Notes: a model not told the origin generated them from the sequence alone. Positions 1 to 6,015 are shown, numbered from the stretch's first letter. The stretch is DNA of 8,251 nt from JBGPFS01 sp041483455 (GCA_041483455.1 JBGPFS010000102.1:1-8251), one strand, 5' to 3'. Made by a program: numbers and translations.

Positions 1-210
1 CGTCGCCCAGCCGACCAGCAGGGTGATCGCGGCCAGCACGATGAAGACCGGCAAGCCGCCCGGGATCGACCGGCTGATCGCCGCCACGACGCTCCAGATG
101 GCATTCCCGAGCGCGCCGAGGATGCCGGCGAACGCCGCGCCAACCGAGGCGACCGCGCCGCCCACGAGCCCCCCGATCCCCTGGCCGATCCCCCGCGCGA
201 AGCCGTCCAT
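1..210 (-). CDS. Small glycine-rich membrane protein, C-terminus cut by window edge
   Basis: Seventy codons are visible from an ATG at 210, with the reading frame still open at the left edge, so the true length is unknown. Residues 5-45 are rich in Gly and Ala with small-residue spacing (GIGQGIGGLVGG near residues 7-18) and could be an amphipathic or membrane-packing helix. After an SRSIPGG turn (46-52), residues 53-70 form a clearly hydrophobic helix (LPVFIVLAAITLLVGW), probably a transmembrane segment. It lies on the same strand as thrB, 37 nt downstream of the thrB stop, so it may be the last gene of the threonine operon. No strong Shine-Dalgarno is present; a GACACT box 6 nt before the ATG is a poor -10 match. 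I do not recognise a family and assign no function. That this is coding rests on codon-like third-position GC, the sensible hydrophobic pattern and the tight spacing. Confidence 0.6.
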   Translation of the reverse strand, partial: MDGFARGIGQGIGGLVGGAVASVGAAFAGILGALGNAIWSVVAAISRSIPGGLPVFIVLAAITLLVGWAT

Positions 211-247
211 CGCCTGAGTGTCGCCGACCGGTCAAGGCGCGTCGCGG

Positions 248-1204
248 TCAGCTCCGCTCCACCACGGTGGCGCCGCGGTTCCGGGGCGTGGCGACAGCCA
301 CCCGGCCGGGCAGATCCGTGTCCGCCGCCACGGCCGAGAAGGCGGCCTCGATCCGGGCGATCGTCGCGACCCGATCGGTGAAGGCGATGACGCTCGAGCC
401 GGCCCCCGAGAGACAGGCCCCGATCGCGCCGGCCCCGCGGGCCGCCTCGACGAGTCGTGGGAGCTGGGGATAGGCGGCGGCCCGGTACGGCTCGTGAAGT
501 CGGTCGACGGTCAGGACGCCCAGCAGGTCGGCCCGGCGCGTGGCCAGGCCCGCGACCCCGAGCGCGACCCGTCCCAGGTTGGCGACCGCGTCGGCGAGCG
601 GGACCGAGGCCGGCAGCACATCACGCATCGCGGCCGTCGACAGGCGGAGCTCGGGGATGAAGACGACCGCGCGGAGGTCGCGGGGCACGTCGAATCGGAC
701 CGTCTCCATCCGCTCGCCGACGACGGCCACGACGACGAAGCCGCCGAGGAGGGCCGCGGCGGCGTTGTCCGGGTGACCTTCGATGTCGGCCGCCAGGCGG
801 AGCAGCTCGGCGGGAGGCAGCGGGTCGCCCAGAAGCGCGTTGCCGGCGATGAGACCCCCGACGGTCGCCGCCGCGGAGGAGCCGAGGCCCCGGGTGAGCG
901 GGATCGCGTTGCGCATCCGGATGCCCCAGCCCGCGCTCTCCGGCAGCGGGCCACGGACCGCGCCGAGCGCCGCCTCCAGGCCCCGAACGAAGCGGTTCTC
1001 GCGGTCGCCGACGAGCTCGCCGGCCCCCTCCCCATCGACCTCGAGCTCGATCGGGCCGCCGGCTCGAACCTCGACCTCGATCCGGTCCACGAGATCGAGC
1101 GCCAGGCCCAGGCAGTCGTAACCGGCGCCCAGGTTCGCGCTCGTCGCCGGGACCTCGACGCCGATCCGGCGCCCATCCATCTCCGCCAGCCAGTTCGCGG
1201 CCAT
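248..1204 (-). CDS. thrB: Homoserine kinase (GHMP kinase family)
   Basis: This 318-residue protein should phosphorylate L-homoserine with ATP to O-phosphohomoserine, the step before threonine synthase, in the cytoplasm. The N-terminal PATSANLGAGYDCLGLAL (residues 19-36) is the characteristic homoserine kinase opening. PLTRGLGSSAA (102-112) is the GHMP ATP-binding loop, EGHPDNAA (142-149) follows it, and GACLSGAGSSVIAF (262-275) is the glycine-rich C-terminal GHMP motif. LSTAAMRDVLP and LHEPYR in between also match the family. Length is normal (about 300-320). The ATG at 1204 is chosen because AGGAGGAG lies 2-10 nt upstream, overlapping the thrC stop TAG; the Met nine codons in (MDGRR) lacks this. 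The 8-nt gap from thrC and the shared site imply coupled translation. The gene is complete with all core motifs intact. Confidence 0.96.
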   Translation of the reverse strand: MAANWLAEMDGRRIGVEVPATSANLGAGYDCLGLALDLVDRIEVEVRAGGPIELEVDGEGAGELVGDRENRFVRGLEAALGAVRGPLPESAGWGIRMRNAIPLTRGLGSSAAATVGGLIAGNALLGDPLPPAELLRLAADIEGHPDNAAAALLGGFVVVAVVGERMETVRFDVPRDLRAVVFIPELRLSTAAMRDVLPASVPLADAVANLGRVALGVAGLATRRADLLGVLTVDRLHEPYRAAAYPQLPRLVEAARGAGAIGACLSGAGSSVIAFTDRVATIARIEAAFSAVAADTDLPGRVAVATPRNRGATVVERS

Positions 1205-1215
1205 CGCTCCTCCTA
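1205..1215 (-). promoter_or_regulatory. thrB ribosome binding site overlapping the thrC stop codon
   Basis: Read on the minus strand the junction is TAGGAGGAGCGATG. The thrC stop TAG contributes the first bases of an AGGAGGAG Shine-Dalgarno, and the thrB ATG follows 4 nt after GGAGG. This fixes the thrB start. It also suggests that ribosomes finishing thrC re-initiate at thrB, which would keep the two enzymes at matched levels (inference). Confidence 0.85.
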
Positions 1216-2298
1216 CCAGCCCAGGGCCGCGATCACGGCGTCGGAGCTCGGGCCCGCCTCCAGGACGCCGCCCACCTGCCGCTCGGCCGTGGTCGGGTCC
1301 TTGAGGCCGTTGCCGGTCAGCACGCAGGCGATCGGCGCGTCGGGCTCGACGCCCAGTCGACCCTGCCGGACGAGCTTCCGGATCCCGGCCAGGCTGGCCG
1401 CCGACGATGGCTCGCAGAAGATCCCCTCGAGCCGGGCGAGGTCGCGGTAGGTCTCGAGGATCTCATCGTCGGTGACGGCCTCGATCCGGCCGCCGGAATC
1501 GTCCCGGGCGGCGACCGCGAGCGACCAGGAGGCCGGGGCGCCGATCCGGATCGCGGTCGCGATCGTCTCGGGCTCCTCGATCGGGTGGCCGGCCACGAAC
1601 GGCGCCGCCCCGGCGGCCTGGAAGCCGTACATCCGCGGCACCGAATCCGTGAGACCGACCGACCGGTAGTCGTTGAAGCCGGCCCAGTAGGCGCTGATGT
1701 TGCCCGCGTTGCCGACCGGGATGGCGAGGATCGCGGGCGCGCGTCCCAGGTCGTCGCAGATCTCGAAGGCGCCGGTCTTCTGGCCCTCGAGCCGGTGCGG
1801 GTTGACCGAGTTCACGAGCGTGATCGGGTGGGCCTCCCCGGCCGCGAGCTCACGGACGATCCGGAGCGCCGCGTCGAAGTTCCCCTCGACCGCCACCACC
1901 CGGGCCCCGGCCACGAGCGCCTGGAGGAGCTTGCCGGCGGCGATCTGGCCCTTGGGCAGGACGACCACGACCTCGAGCCCGGCCGCGGCACCGTAGGCCG
2001 CCGCGGACGCCGAGGTGTTGCCGGTCGAGGCGCAGATGAGCGCCTGCGCGCCGGCCTCGAGGGCCTTGCTCACCGCGACGACCATCCCGCGATCCTTGAA
2101 GCTGCCGGTCGGGTTGGCGCCCTCGACCTTGGCGTGGAGGTTCGGCAGGCCGAGCTCCGCGCCGAACCGGCGAAGGTGGACGAGCGGCGTGGCGCCCTCG
2201 CCGAGCGTGAGCGCCGGGGTGGCCTCGGTGACCGGCAGGAAGCGCCGATAGCGCTCCATCAGCCGGGGGCGGGTGGCCACGGGCTCCACGGAGTCCAT
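1213..2298 (-). CDS. thrC: Threonine synthase (PLP-dependent)
   Basis: This 361-residue cytoplasmic enzyme should convert O-phosphohomoserine to L-threonine and phosphate, the last step of the pathway. Visible family features are LGEGATPLV (residues 32-40), the PLP Schiff-base lysine K68 in NPTGSFKDRG (62-71), STGNTSASA (91-99), NSVNPHRLEGQKT (163-175), VGNAGNI (195-201), EPSSAAS (296-302) and TGNGLKDP (328-335). This is the shorter fold-type II threonine synthase of about 350-360 residues found in Bacillus and actinobacteria, not the longer E. coli/yeast type. The ATG at 2298 lies 1 nt after the hom stop (TGA-G-ATG), and the GAGG of GAGGACTGAGATG, inside the hom end, can act as Shine-Dalgarno. 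Met14 (MERYRRFL) is a possible but less favoured alternative start. Position between hom and thrB supports the assignment. All expected active-site segments are intact. Confidence 0.96.
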   Translation of the reverse strand: MDSVEPVATRPRLMERYRRFLPVTEATPALTLGEGATPLVHLRRFGAELGLPNLHAKVEGANPTGSFKDRGMVVAVSKALEAGAQALICASTGNTSASAAAYGAAAGLEVVVVLPKGQIAAGKLLQALVAGARVVAVEGNFDAALRIVRELAAGEAHPITLVNSVNPHRLEGQKTGAFEICDDLGRAPAILAIPVGNAGNISAYWAGFNDYRSVGLTDSVPRMYGFQAAGAAPFVAGHPIEEPETIATAIRIGAPASWSLAVAARDDSGGRIEAVTDDEILETYRDLARLEGIFCEPSSAASLAGIRKLVRQGRLGVEPDAPIACVLTGNGLKDPTTAERQVGGVLEAGPSSDAVIAALGW

Positions 2299-2299
2299 C

Positions 2300-3547
2300 T
2301 CAGTCCTCGATCGGGTAGAGCGTCGCCGCGATCCCGGCCGCGGCGAGTCCGGCCCGGAGCTGGTCGAGCGCCTGGCGGACGGTCACGAAGCCATGCTCGC
2401 GGGCCGCCTCGAGGTCGACCTGGTCGCGCACGAGCTGCTCCGGGAGCGTCGAGCGGAAGAACCAGCGCCGCGGCTCGTCGGCGTCACCCGTGAGCAGGCC
2501 CGCCGGCGCCCGGTCCGCCGGGACGAGGCCCGCCCAGGTGCTCCCCGCGCCACGGGCGATCTCGACGAGGTCGCCCAGGACGGCGCTGCTGGTCGGCCCG
2601 CCGCCGGCGCCGGGCCCGCTGAACGCGACCCGCCCGACCGGCTCCGCCTCGACCTCGATCCGGTTGAGGACGCCCGAGGTCCGGCCGAACGGACCGCCGA
2701 TCGGTACCGCCACCGGGGCGACCGAGGCGGCGATCGACCCGCCGGCGATCCGGCGAGCCCCGGCCACGAGCTTGATCGCGAGGCCGTGGACGGCCGCCGC
2801 GGCGAGCTCATCGGCACGCACCCCGGTGATCCCGGGTGCGCCGTCGCCGCCGACCGTCACCGGCCGGCGCGAGATCACCCCGGGATCGAGCCAGGCGCCG
2901 AACGCGAGGCGGGCGAGGACGACGAGCTTGTCGACCGCATCGTCGCCCTCGACGTCGCCGGTCGGATCGGCCTCCGCGTAGCCGGCAGCCTGGGCGGCCG
3001 CCAGGGCGTCGGCGTAGGAAGCGCCGCGCTCGGCCATCTCGGTCAGGATGTGGTTCGTGGTCCCGTTGACGATCCCGCGGACGGCGTCGATCCGGTCGGC
3101 CGCGAGGTCCCGCGCGAGCGGTCCGAGCACCGGGATGCCGCCCCCGACGGAGGCCTCGAACCGGAGCGCCGTCTCCGCCCGCCGGGCGATCGCCTCGAGC
3201 TCCGCGCCGTGGTGGGCAAGCAGGTGCTTGTTGGCGGTGACGACCGGCTTGCCGGCCCCGAGCGCCGCGGAGACGAGCGTCCGGGCGGGCTCATCGCCAC
3301 CGATCAGCTCGACGACGACATCGACCGCGGCCGACGCGATCAGGTGGGCCGGTGCGTCGGTGAGCAGGTCCGCCGGCACGCCGGCCGCGCGCGCCTTCGC
3401 GACGTCCCGGACGGCGACGCCGGCGAGGACGAGCCGCCGCCCGTCGAACGGGGCGAGACGCTCCGGCGCGTCGTGGAACGCCCGCACGACCGCCGCGCCG
3501 ACCGTGCCGGCGCCAAGCACGCCGACCCGAAGCGGGGCGCGGTTCAT
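2300..3547 (-). CDS. hom: Homoserine dehydrogenase, monofunctional, lacking a recognisable ACT domain
   Basis: This 415-residue enzyme should reduce aspartate 4-semialdehyde to homoserine with NAD(P)H, committing carbon to the threonine/methionine branch. The Rossmann segment VGVLGAGTVGAAVVRAF is at residues 8-24. TANKHLLA (104-111), EASVGGGIPVLGPL (131-144) and GIVNGTTNHIL (158-168) follow. Substrate-site residues D203 and K207 lie in EGDDAVDKL (200-208), and GAGGGPTSSAVLGDL (313-327) closes the catalytic domain. Family monofunctional enzymes usually end with an ACT domain of about 75-80 residues. Here the last roughly 55 residues (361-415) start with an ACT-like strand (RWFFRSTLP) but then become a charged helical stretch without the ACT pattern. 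The ATG at 3547 is chosen because it is the only Met directly before the Rossmann strand; it has no clear Shine-Dalgarno but overlaps the stop of a 9-codon ORF as ATGA. The frame stays open far upstream, but that part is antisense to trpS and is not protein-like. Confidence 0.94.
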   Translation of the reverse strand: MNRAPLRVGVLGAGTVGAAVVRAFHDAPERLAPFDGRRLVLAGVAVRDVAKARAAGVPADLLTDAPAHLIASAAVDVVVELIGGDEPARTLVSAALGAGKPVVTANKHLLAHHGAELEAIARRAETALRFEASVGGGIPVLGPLARDLAADRIDAVRGIVNGTTNHILTEMAERGASYADALAAAQAAGYAEADPTGDVEGDDAVDKLVVLARLAFGAWLDPGVISRRPVTVGGDGAPGITGVRADELAAAAVHGLAIKLVAGARRIAGGSIAASVAPVAVPIGGPFGRTSGVLNRIEVEAEPVGRVAFSGPGAGGGPTSSAVLGDLVEIARGAGSTWAGLVPADRAPAGLLTGDADEPRRWFFRSTLPEQLVRDQVDLEAAREHGFVTVRQALDQLRAGLAAAGIAATLYPIED

Positions 3548-3573
3548 CGGCAGGCTCGAATGCGACGGGGCAT
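3544..3573 (-). CDS. Putative 9-residue leader peptide ORF coupled to hom
   Basis: An ATG at 3573 opens MPRRIRACR, whose TGA at 3546-3544 overlaps the hom ATG as ATGA. A TACCAT box ends 6 nt before this ATG, the spacing expected of a leaderless transcript whose first codon is the start codon. hom itself lacks a good Shine-Dalgarno, so termination of this mini-ORF could deliver ribosomes to hom. The peptide has four Arg codons (CGT, CGC, CGA, CGA) and one Ile but no run of Thr or Ile codons, so it does not look like a classical threonine attenuator. The same frame is open further upstream to about 3777, but that extension is antisense to trpS. Only the sequence arrangement supports it; translation is inferred. 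Confidence 0.35.
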   Translation of the reverse strand: MPRRIRACR

Positions 3574-3604
3574 GGCGGAATGGTAGCCGGTGGACCGCCC
3601 CGTC
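3564..3604. repeat. 8-bp perfect inverted repeat bracketing the hom promoter
   Basis: GACGGGGC at 3564-3571 is matched by its exact reverse complement GCCCCGTC at 3597-3604, with a 25-bp spacer and 33 bp between half-site centres, close to three helical turns. The spacer contains the TACCAT box of hom; one arm overlaps the start of the leader ORF and the other the -35 region. This geometry fits a protein-binding dyad better than an RNA hairpin, since one arm lies upstream of the predicted transcript start. In DNA this GC-rich an 8-bp match could arise by chance. Confidence 0.3.
3580..3585 (-). promoter_or_regulatory. Candidate -10 box of the hom-thrC-thrB operon
   Basis: TACCAT on the minus strand fits the TAnnnT core of a housekeeping -10 element. 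Transcription would begin about 6-7 nt downstream, at or next to the ATG at 3573, giving a leaderless leader ORF. The best -35 candidate is GTGACG (3606-3601), which keeps the TGAC core of TTGACA, but its 15-nt spacer is short. The box lies inside an 8-bp inverted repeat (3564-3571 and 3597-3604). Confidence 0.4.
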
Positions 3605-3659
3605 ACGCGCGGGAAACGCCCGGGCGCGGCCGGGCGAACGGGCCGTCGGCGCCGTCCGG

Positions 3660-3665
3660 TACACT
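3660..3665 (+). promoter_or_regulatory. Candidate -10 box of trpS (leaderless type)
   Basis: TACACT fits the TAnnnT core and is followed after 8 nt (CGCCGACG) by the trpS ATG at 3674, so the transcript would start at or within a few bases of the start codon. No Shine-Dalgarno precedes this ATG, which agrees with leaderless initiation. No convincing -35 hexamer is seen at 15-18 nt spacing. Confidence 0.45.
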
Positions 3666-3673
3666 CGCCGACG

Positions 3674-4693
3674 ATGTCGATCGAGCTTGCCCCGGCCCTC
3701 GCGCCGCTCGAGGCCGCCGACCCGCGACCCCGGATCTTCAGCGGGATCCAGCCGTCCGGCACCGTCCACCTGGGCAACGACCTCGGGGCGATCCGGAATT
3801 ACGTCCGGCTCCAGGCCGAGTACGAGGCGATCTACTCGATCGTCGACTACCACGCCCTGACGAGCCAGCACGACCCCCAGCTCCTGCGCTCCCGGACCCG
3901 CGAGATGGCCGCCGGTCTCCTGGCGCTCGGGCTCGACCCGGAACGCTGCACCCTGTTCGTCCAGAGTCACCGGCCCGAGCACGCCGAGCTCGCCTGGCTC
4001 CTCGCCACGGTCACCCCGGTCAGCTGGCTCGAGCGGACGCCGACCTACAAGGAGAAGAAGCGGAACCAGCCCGACGACGTCAACCACGGGCTGCTCACCT
4101 ACCCGGTCCTCCAGGCGGCCGACATCATCATCTACAAGGCGTCGCTCGTGCCGGTCGGCAAGGACCAGGCCGCCCACCTCGAGCTGACGCGGGAGATCGT
4201 CCGGGCCTTCAACGGACGCTACGGCGAGACCTTCCCGGAGCCGCAGGCGGTCTACACCGAGGCTCCGGTCGTGCTCGGGACGGACGGCGTCCGGAAGATG
4301 AGCAAGTCGGTCGGCAACACGATCGACATCCTGGGCGAGCCCGAGCTCATCCGGCGCCAGGTGATGTCGATGGTCACCGACACGAAGCGGATCCTGCGGA
4401 CCGATCCGGGTCGGCCCTCGGTCTGCAACGTCTGCCAGCTCCATCGGTGGTTCGGCGACGACTACGAGACGATCTGGGAGGGCGAGCGGACGGCCCGGAC
4501 GGGCTGCGTCGACACGAAGAAGCTCCTCGCCGAGCGGATCATCGTCCGCTACGCAGAGGCGCGCGAACGCTACGGTGAGCTGATGTCGCGACCCGACCGG
4601 CTCGACGAGATCCTGGCGGTGGGCGCCGCACGGCTCGCGCAGCCGGCCGCGGCGACGATGGCCGAGGTCAGGGAGCGGATGGGTCTCCGCTAG
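3674..4693 (+). CDS. trpS: Tryptophanyl-tRNA synthetase
   Basis: This 339-residue class Ic aminoacyl-tRNA synthetase should charge tRNA-Trp with L-tryptophan using ATP. The HIGH-type motif is HLGN at residues 32-35 after FSGIQPSG (22-29), and the signature KMSKS is at 208-212. GKDQAAHLELTR (162-173) is the conserved segment lining the tryptophan/adenylate site. Length is standard (about 330-350). The ATG at 3674 is chosen because family N-termini begin about 20 residues before the FSG motif and a -10 box lies 8 nt upstream; a GTG 28 codons earlier (3590) would add a basic non-conserved extension. Cysteines C251, C254 and C278 lie in the region where the Thermotoga maritima enzyme binds a [4Fe-4S] cluster (C-x22-C-x6-C-x2-C), but the second and fourth ligand positions are E271 and T281 here. 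The gene diverges from hom and precedes an AI-2E family gene by 61 nt. No trp biosynthesis genes are nearby. Confidence 0.96.
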   Translation: MSIELAPALAPLEAADPRPRIFSGIQPSGTVHLGNDLGAIRNYVRLQAEYEAIYSIVDYHALTSQHDPQLLRSRTREMAAGLLALGLDPERCTLFVQSHRPEHAELAWLLATVTPVSWLERTPTYKEKKRNQPDDVNHGLLTYPVLQAADIIIYKASLVPVGKDQAAHLELTREIVRAFNGRYGETFPEPQAVYTEAPVVLGTDGVRKMSKSVGNTIDILGEPELIRRQVMSMVTDTKRILRTDPGRPSVCNVCQLHRWFGDDYETIWEGERTARTGCVDTKKLLAERIIVRYAEARERYGELMSRPDRLDEILAVGAARLAQPAAATMAEVRERMGLR

Positions 4694-4744
4694 CGCAGAG
4701 GGGCAGAACTGGGTGTTGAAACGCGGTGGCGCGGATGACGGAGC

Positions 4745-4749
4745 GGAGG
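4745..4749 (+). promoter_or_regulatory. Ribosome binding site of the AI-2E family gene
   Basis: GGAGG followed by 5 nt (CGCAG) and ATG at 4755 is a near-ideal Shine-Dalgarno arrangement. It decides the start against the in-frame GTG at 4713, which would add 14 residues and has only a weaker AGAGGGG 9 nt upstream. Confidence 0.8.
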
Positions 4750-4754
4750 CGCAG

Positions 4755-5966
4755 ATGACCGCAGACCCGGGACCGACGGCCCGCCAGGTCGTGGCCGACT
4801 TCATCCGCCGATCCGGGCGCGACCGGCGTTGGCTCGATGCCCTGCTGATCTTCAGCACGATCATCGCCGGCTTCGTGGCGATCGGCCTCGTGGCCCAGTC
4901 GGTCTACGCCTTCGGCGACCTCGTTCTGACGTTCTTCCTGGCCTGGCTCCTCGCCTTCCTCATCACGCCGGTGGCGGTATTCCTGCGCCGGCTCGTGCCG
5001 TTCCTGCCTGAGGCGCTCGCCGTCGTGTTCGTCTATCTCGTCGTCCTGGTCGGGGCGATCAGCGGGATCGTGCTCCTGGCCAGCAGCCTGGCGACCTCGA
5101 TCGCCCAGTTCATCCAGAACGTGCCGGAGATCCAGCAGAACCTAGCAGGGATCCTGGCCCCGTGGCAGGCGCGGCTCGACGGGCTCGGGCTGCAGGTGGA
5201 CCTGGCGGCGCAGGTCCAGGCGATCCTCGATTTCCTGAAGAGCAGCGCGGGCGAGCTGGCCCGGCCGCTTCAGGACGTGGCCGTGGCGAGCGTCGGCGTC
5301 ATCGGGAACGTCCTGCTCATCTTCATCCTGTCGGTCTACCTTGCGGTCGACCGGGAGAAGATCGTCCGGTTCATCGAGCTCATGACGCCGGCCGGCTACC
5401 GCGGCGAGCTCGAGTTCCTGCGGACGAGCGTCAACCGCTCGTTCGGCGGGTTCGTCCGCGGGCAGATCCTTGTCGGGCTGGCCTACGGCGCGATGGCGGT
5501 CGTGACGTCGCTCGTCTTCGGCGTGCCACTGGCGGCGCTCACCTCGGCCGTCGTCGGCGTGCTCATGGCCATCCCGTTCTTCGGCCCGTTCGTGGCCTGG
5601 GCCCCGCCCGTCCTCGCGGCCCTCATCCTCAGTCCGGATTCGCTCCTGCCGGTGACCGCCGCGATGGTCGTCGGCTGGATGGTCGTGATGAACGTCCTCC
5701 AGCCGCGGCTCATGGCCGGGGCCGTGGGCCTCGATCCGTTCGTCGTGCTGGCGTCGGTGCTCATCGGCTTGAAGGTGGCCGGCGTGGCGGGCGCGATCTT
5801 CGGGATCCCGATCGCGGCGATCCTCACCGGCTTCTTCTGGCACCTGGTCCACGCCACCGCCGGCGGGGAGGTGGCACGCCACGCCGAGGAGCGCCTGGCC
5901 GCGCAGGAGCTGCTCCCGGCCGACCCGGGACCGACCCCGACCTCGGGAAGCCACGCCACCGGTTGA
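4755..5966 (+). CDS. AI-2E/PerM-family membrane transporter
   Basis: This 403-residue integral membrane protein belongs to the AI-2E transporter family (PF01594; E. coli TqsA, PerM and YhhT are members). After a charged cytoplasmic start there are hydrophobic segments at about 28-48, 55-74 and 88-112. A long non-membrane stretch (113-175) typical of the family follows, then further segments at about 177-197, 236-256, 258-277, 281-319 and 327-360. The signature part is well preserved: VNRSFGGFVRGQ (226-237), IPFFGPFVAWAP (273-284) and NVLQPRLMAGAVGLDP (313-328), followed by a glycine-rich last helix pair ending in GIPIAAI. The tail (370-403) is hydrophilic and Pro-rich. Family members have been linked to quorum-signal export and to Na+/H+ antiport, so the substrate cannot be read from sequence. 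It may be co-transcribed with trpS, 61 nt upstream, though no functional link is evident. Confidence 0.92.
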   Translation: MTADPGPTARQVVADFIRRSGRDRRWLDALLIFSTIIAGFVAIGLVAQSVYAFGDLVLTFFLAWLLAFLITPVAVFLRRLVPFLPEALAVVFVYLVVLVGAISGIVLLASSLATSIAQFIQNVPEIQQNLAGILAPWQARLDGLGLQVDLAAQVQAILDFLKSSAGELARPLQDVAVASVGVIGNVLLIFILSVYLAVDREKIVRFIELMTPAGYRGELEFLRTSVNRSFGGFVRGQILVGLAYGAMAVVTSLVFGVPLAALTSAVVGVLMAIPFFGPFVAWAPPVLAALILSPDSLLPVTAAMVVGWMVVMNVLQPRLMAGAVGLDPFVVLASVLIGLKVAGVAGAIFGIPIAAILTGFFWHLVHATAGGEVARHAEERLAAQELLPADPGPTPTSGSHATG

Positions 5967-5970
5967 GACC

Positions 5971-5990
5971 CGGGTCGGGCGCGGGACCCG
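5971..5990. terminator. Weak hairpin in the convergent gap
   Basis: CGGGTC (5971-5976) and GACCCG (5985-5990) can pair around an 8-nt loop, within the 49-bp gap between the converging AI-2E and oxidoreductase genes. There is no T-tract on either strand, so it is not a standard intrinsic terminator. Position is the main argument; a chance hairpin is quite possible in such GC-rich sequence. Confidence 0.2.
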
Positions 5991-6015
5991 CCTCGGCGGC
6001 GGGCGCCGGACCGCC

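Noticed and set aside
211..247. Possible hairpin (CGCCTGA...TCAAGGCG) between thrB and the small membrane gene as a terminator
   Set aside because: The stem is short with a bulged base and a long loop, and no T-tract follows, so it does not support transcription ending there.
218..1450. Plus-strand 410-codon open frame across thrB and the thrC end
   Set aside because: Antisense shadow: low-complexity Arg/Gly/Asp-rich translation, while the minus strand encodes intact GHMP kinase and threonine synthase motifs.
3564..3604. tRNA-Leu-like stretch (TGGCGGAATGGTAG) flanked by a pairing stem
   Set aside because: It resembles a tRNA D-arm with an acceptor-like stem, but there is no anticodon arm or T-arm between the stem strands and only 41 nt in all. 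The nearby GGCTCGAATGC lies outside the stem and its arm does not pair. A chance resemblance is most likely.
4713..4754. Upstream GTG start for the AI-2E family gene
   Set aside because: The added 14 residues are not family-like, and the ATG at 4755 has a far better GGAGG at 5-nt spacing.
3548..4864. Open frame of over 400 codons on the minus strand, antisense to trpS and continuous with hom
   Set aside because: Its translation is Arg/Asp/Pro/Leu-rich without any motif, as expected for the antisense of GC-biased codons. trpS on the other strand has all class I synthetase motifs, and hom has a proper start at 3547.
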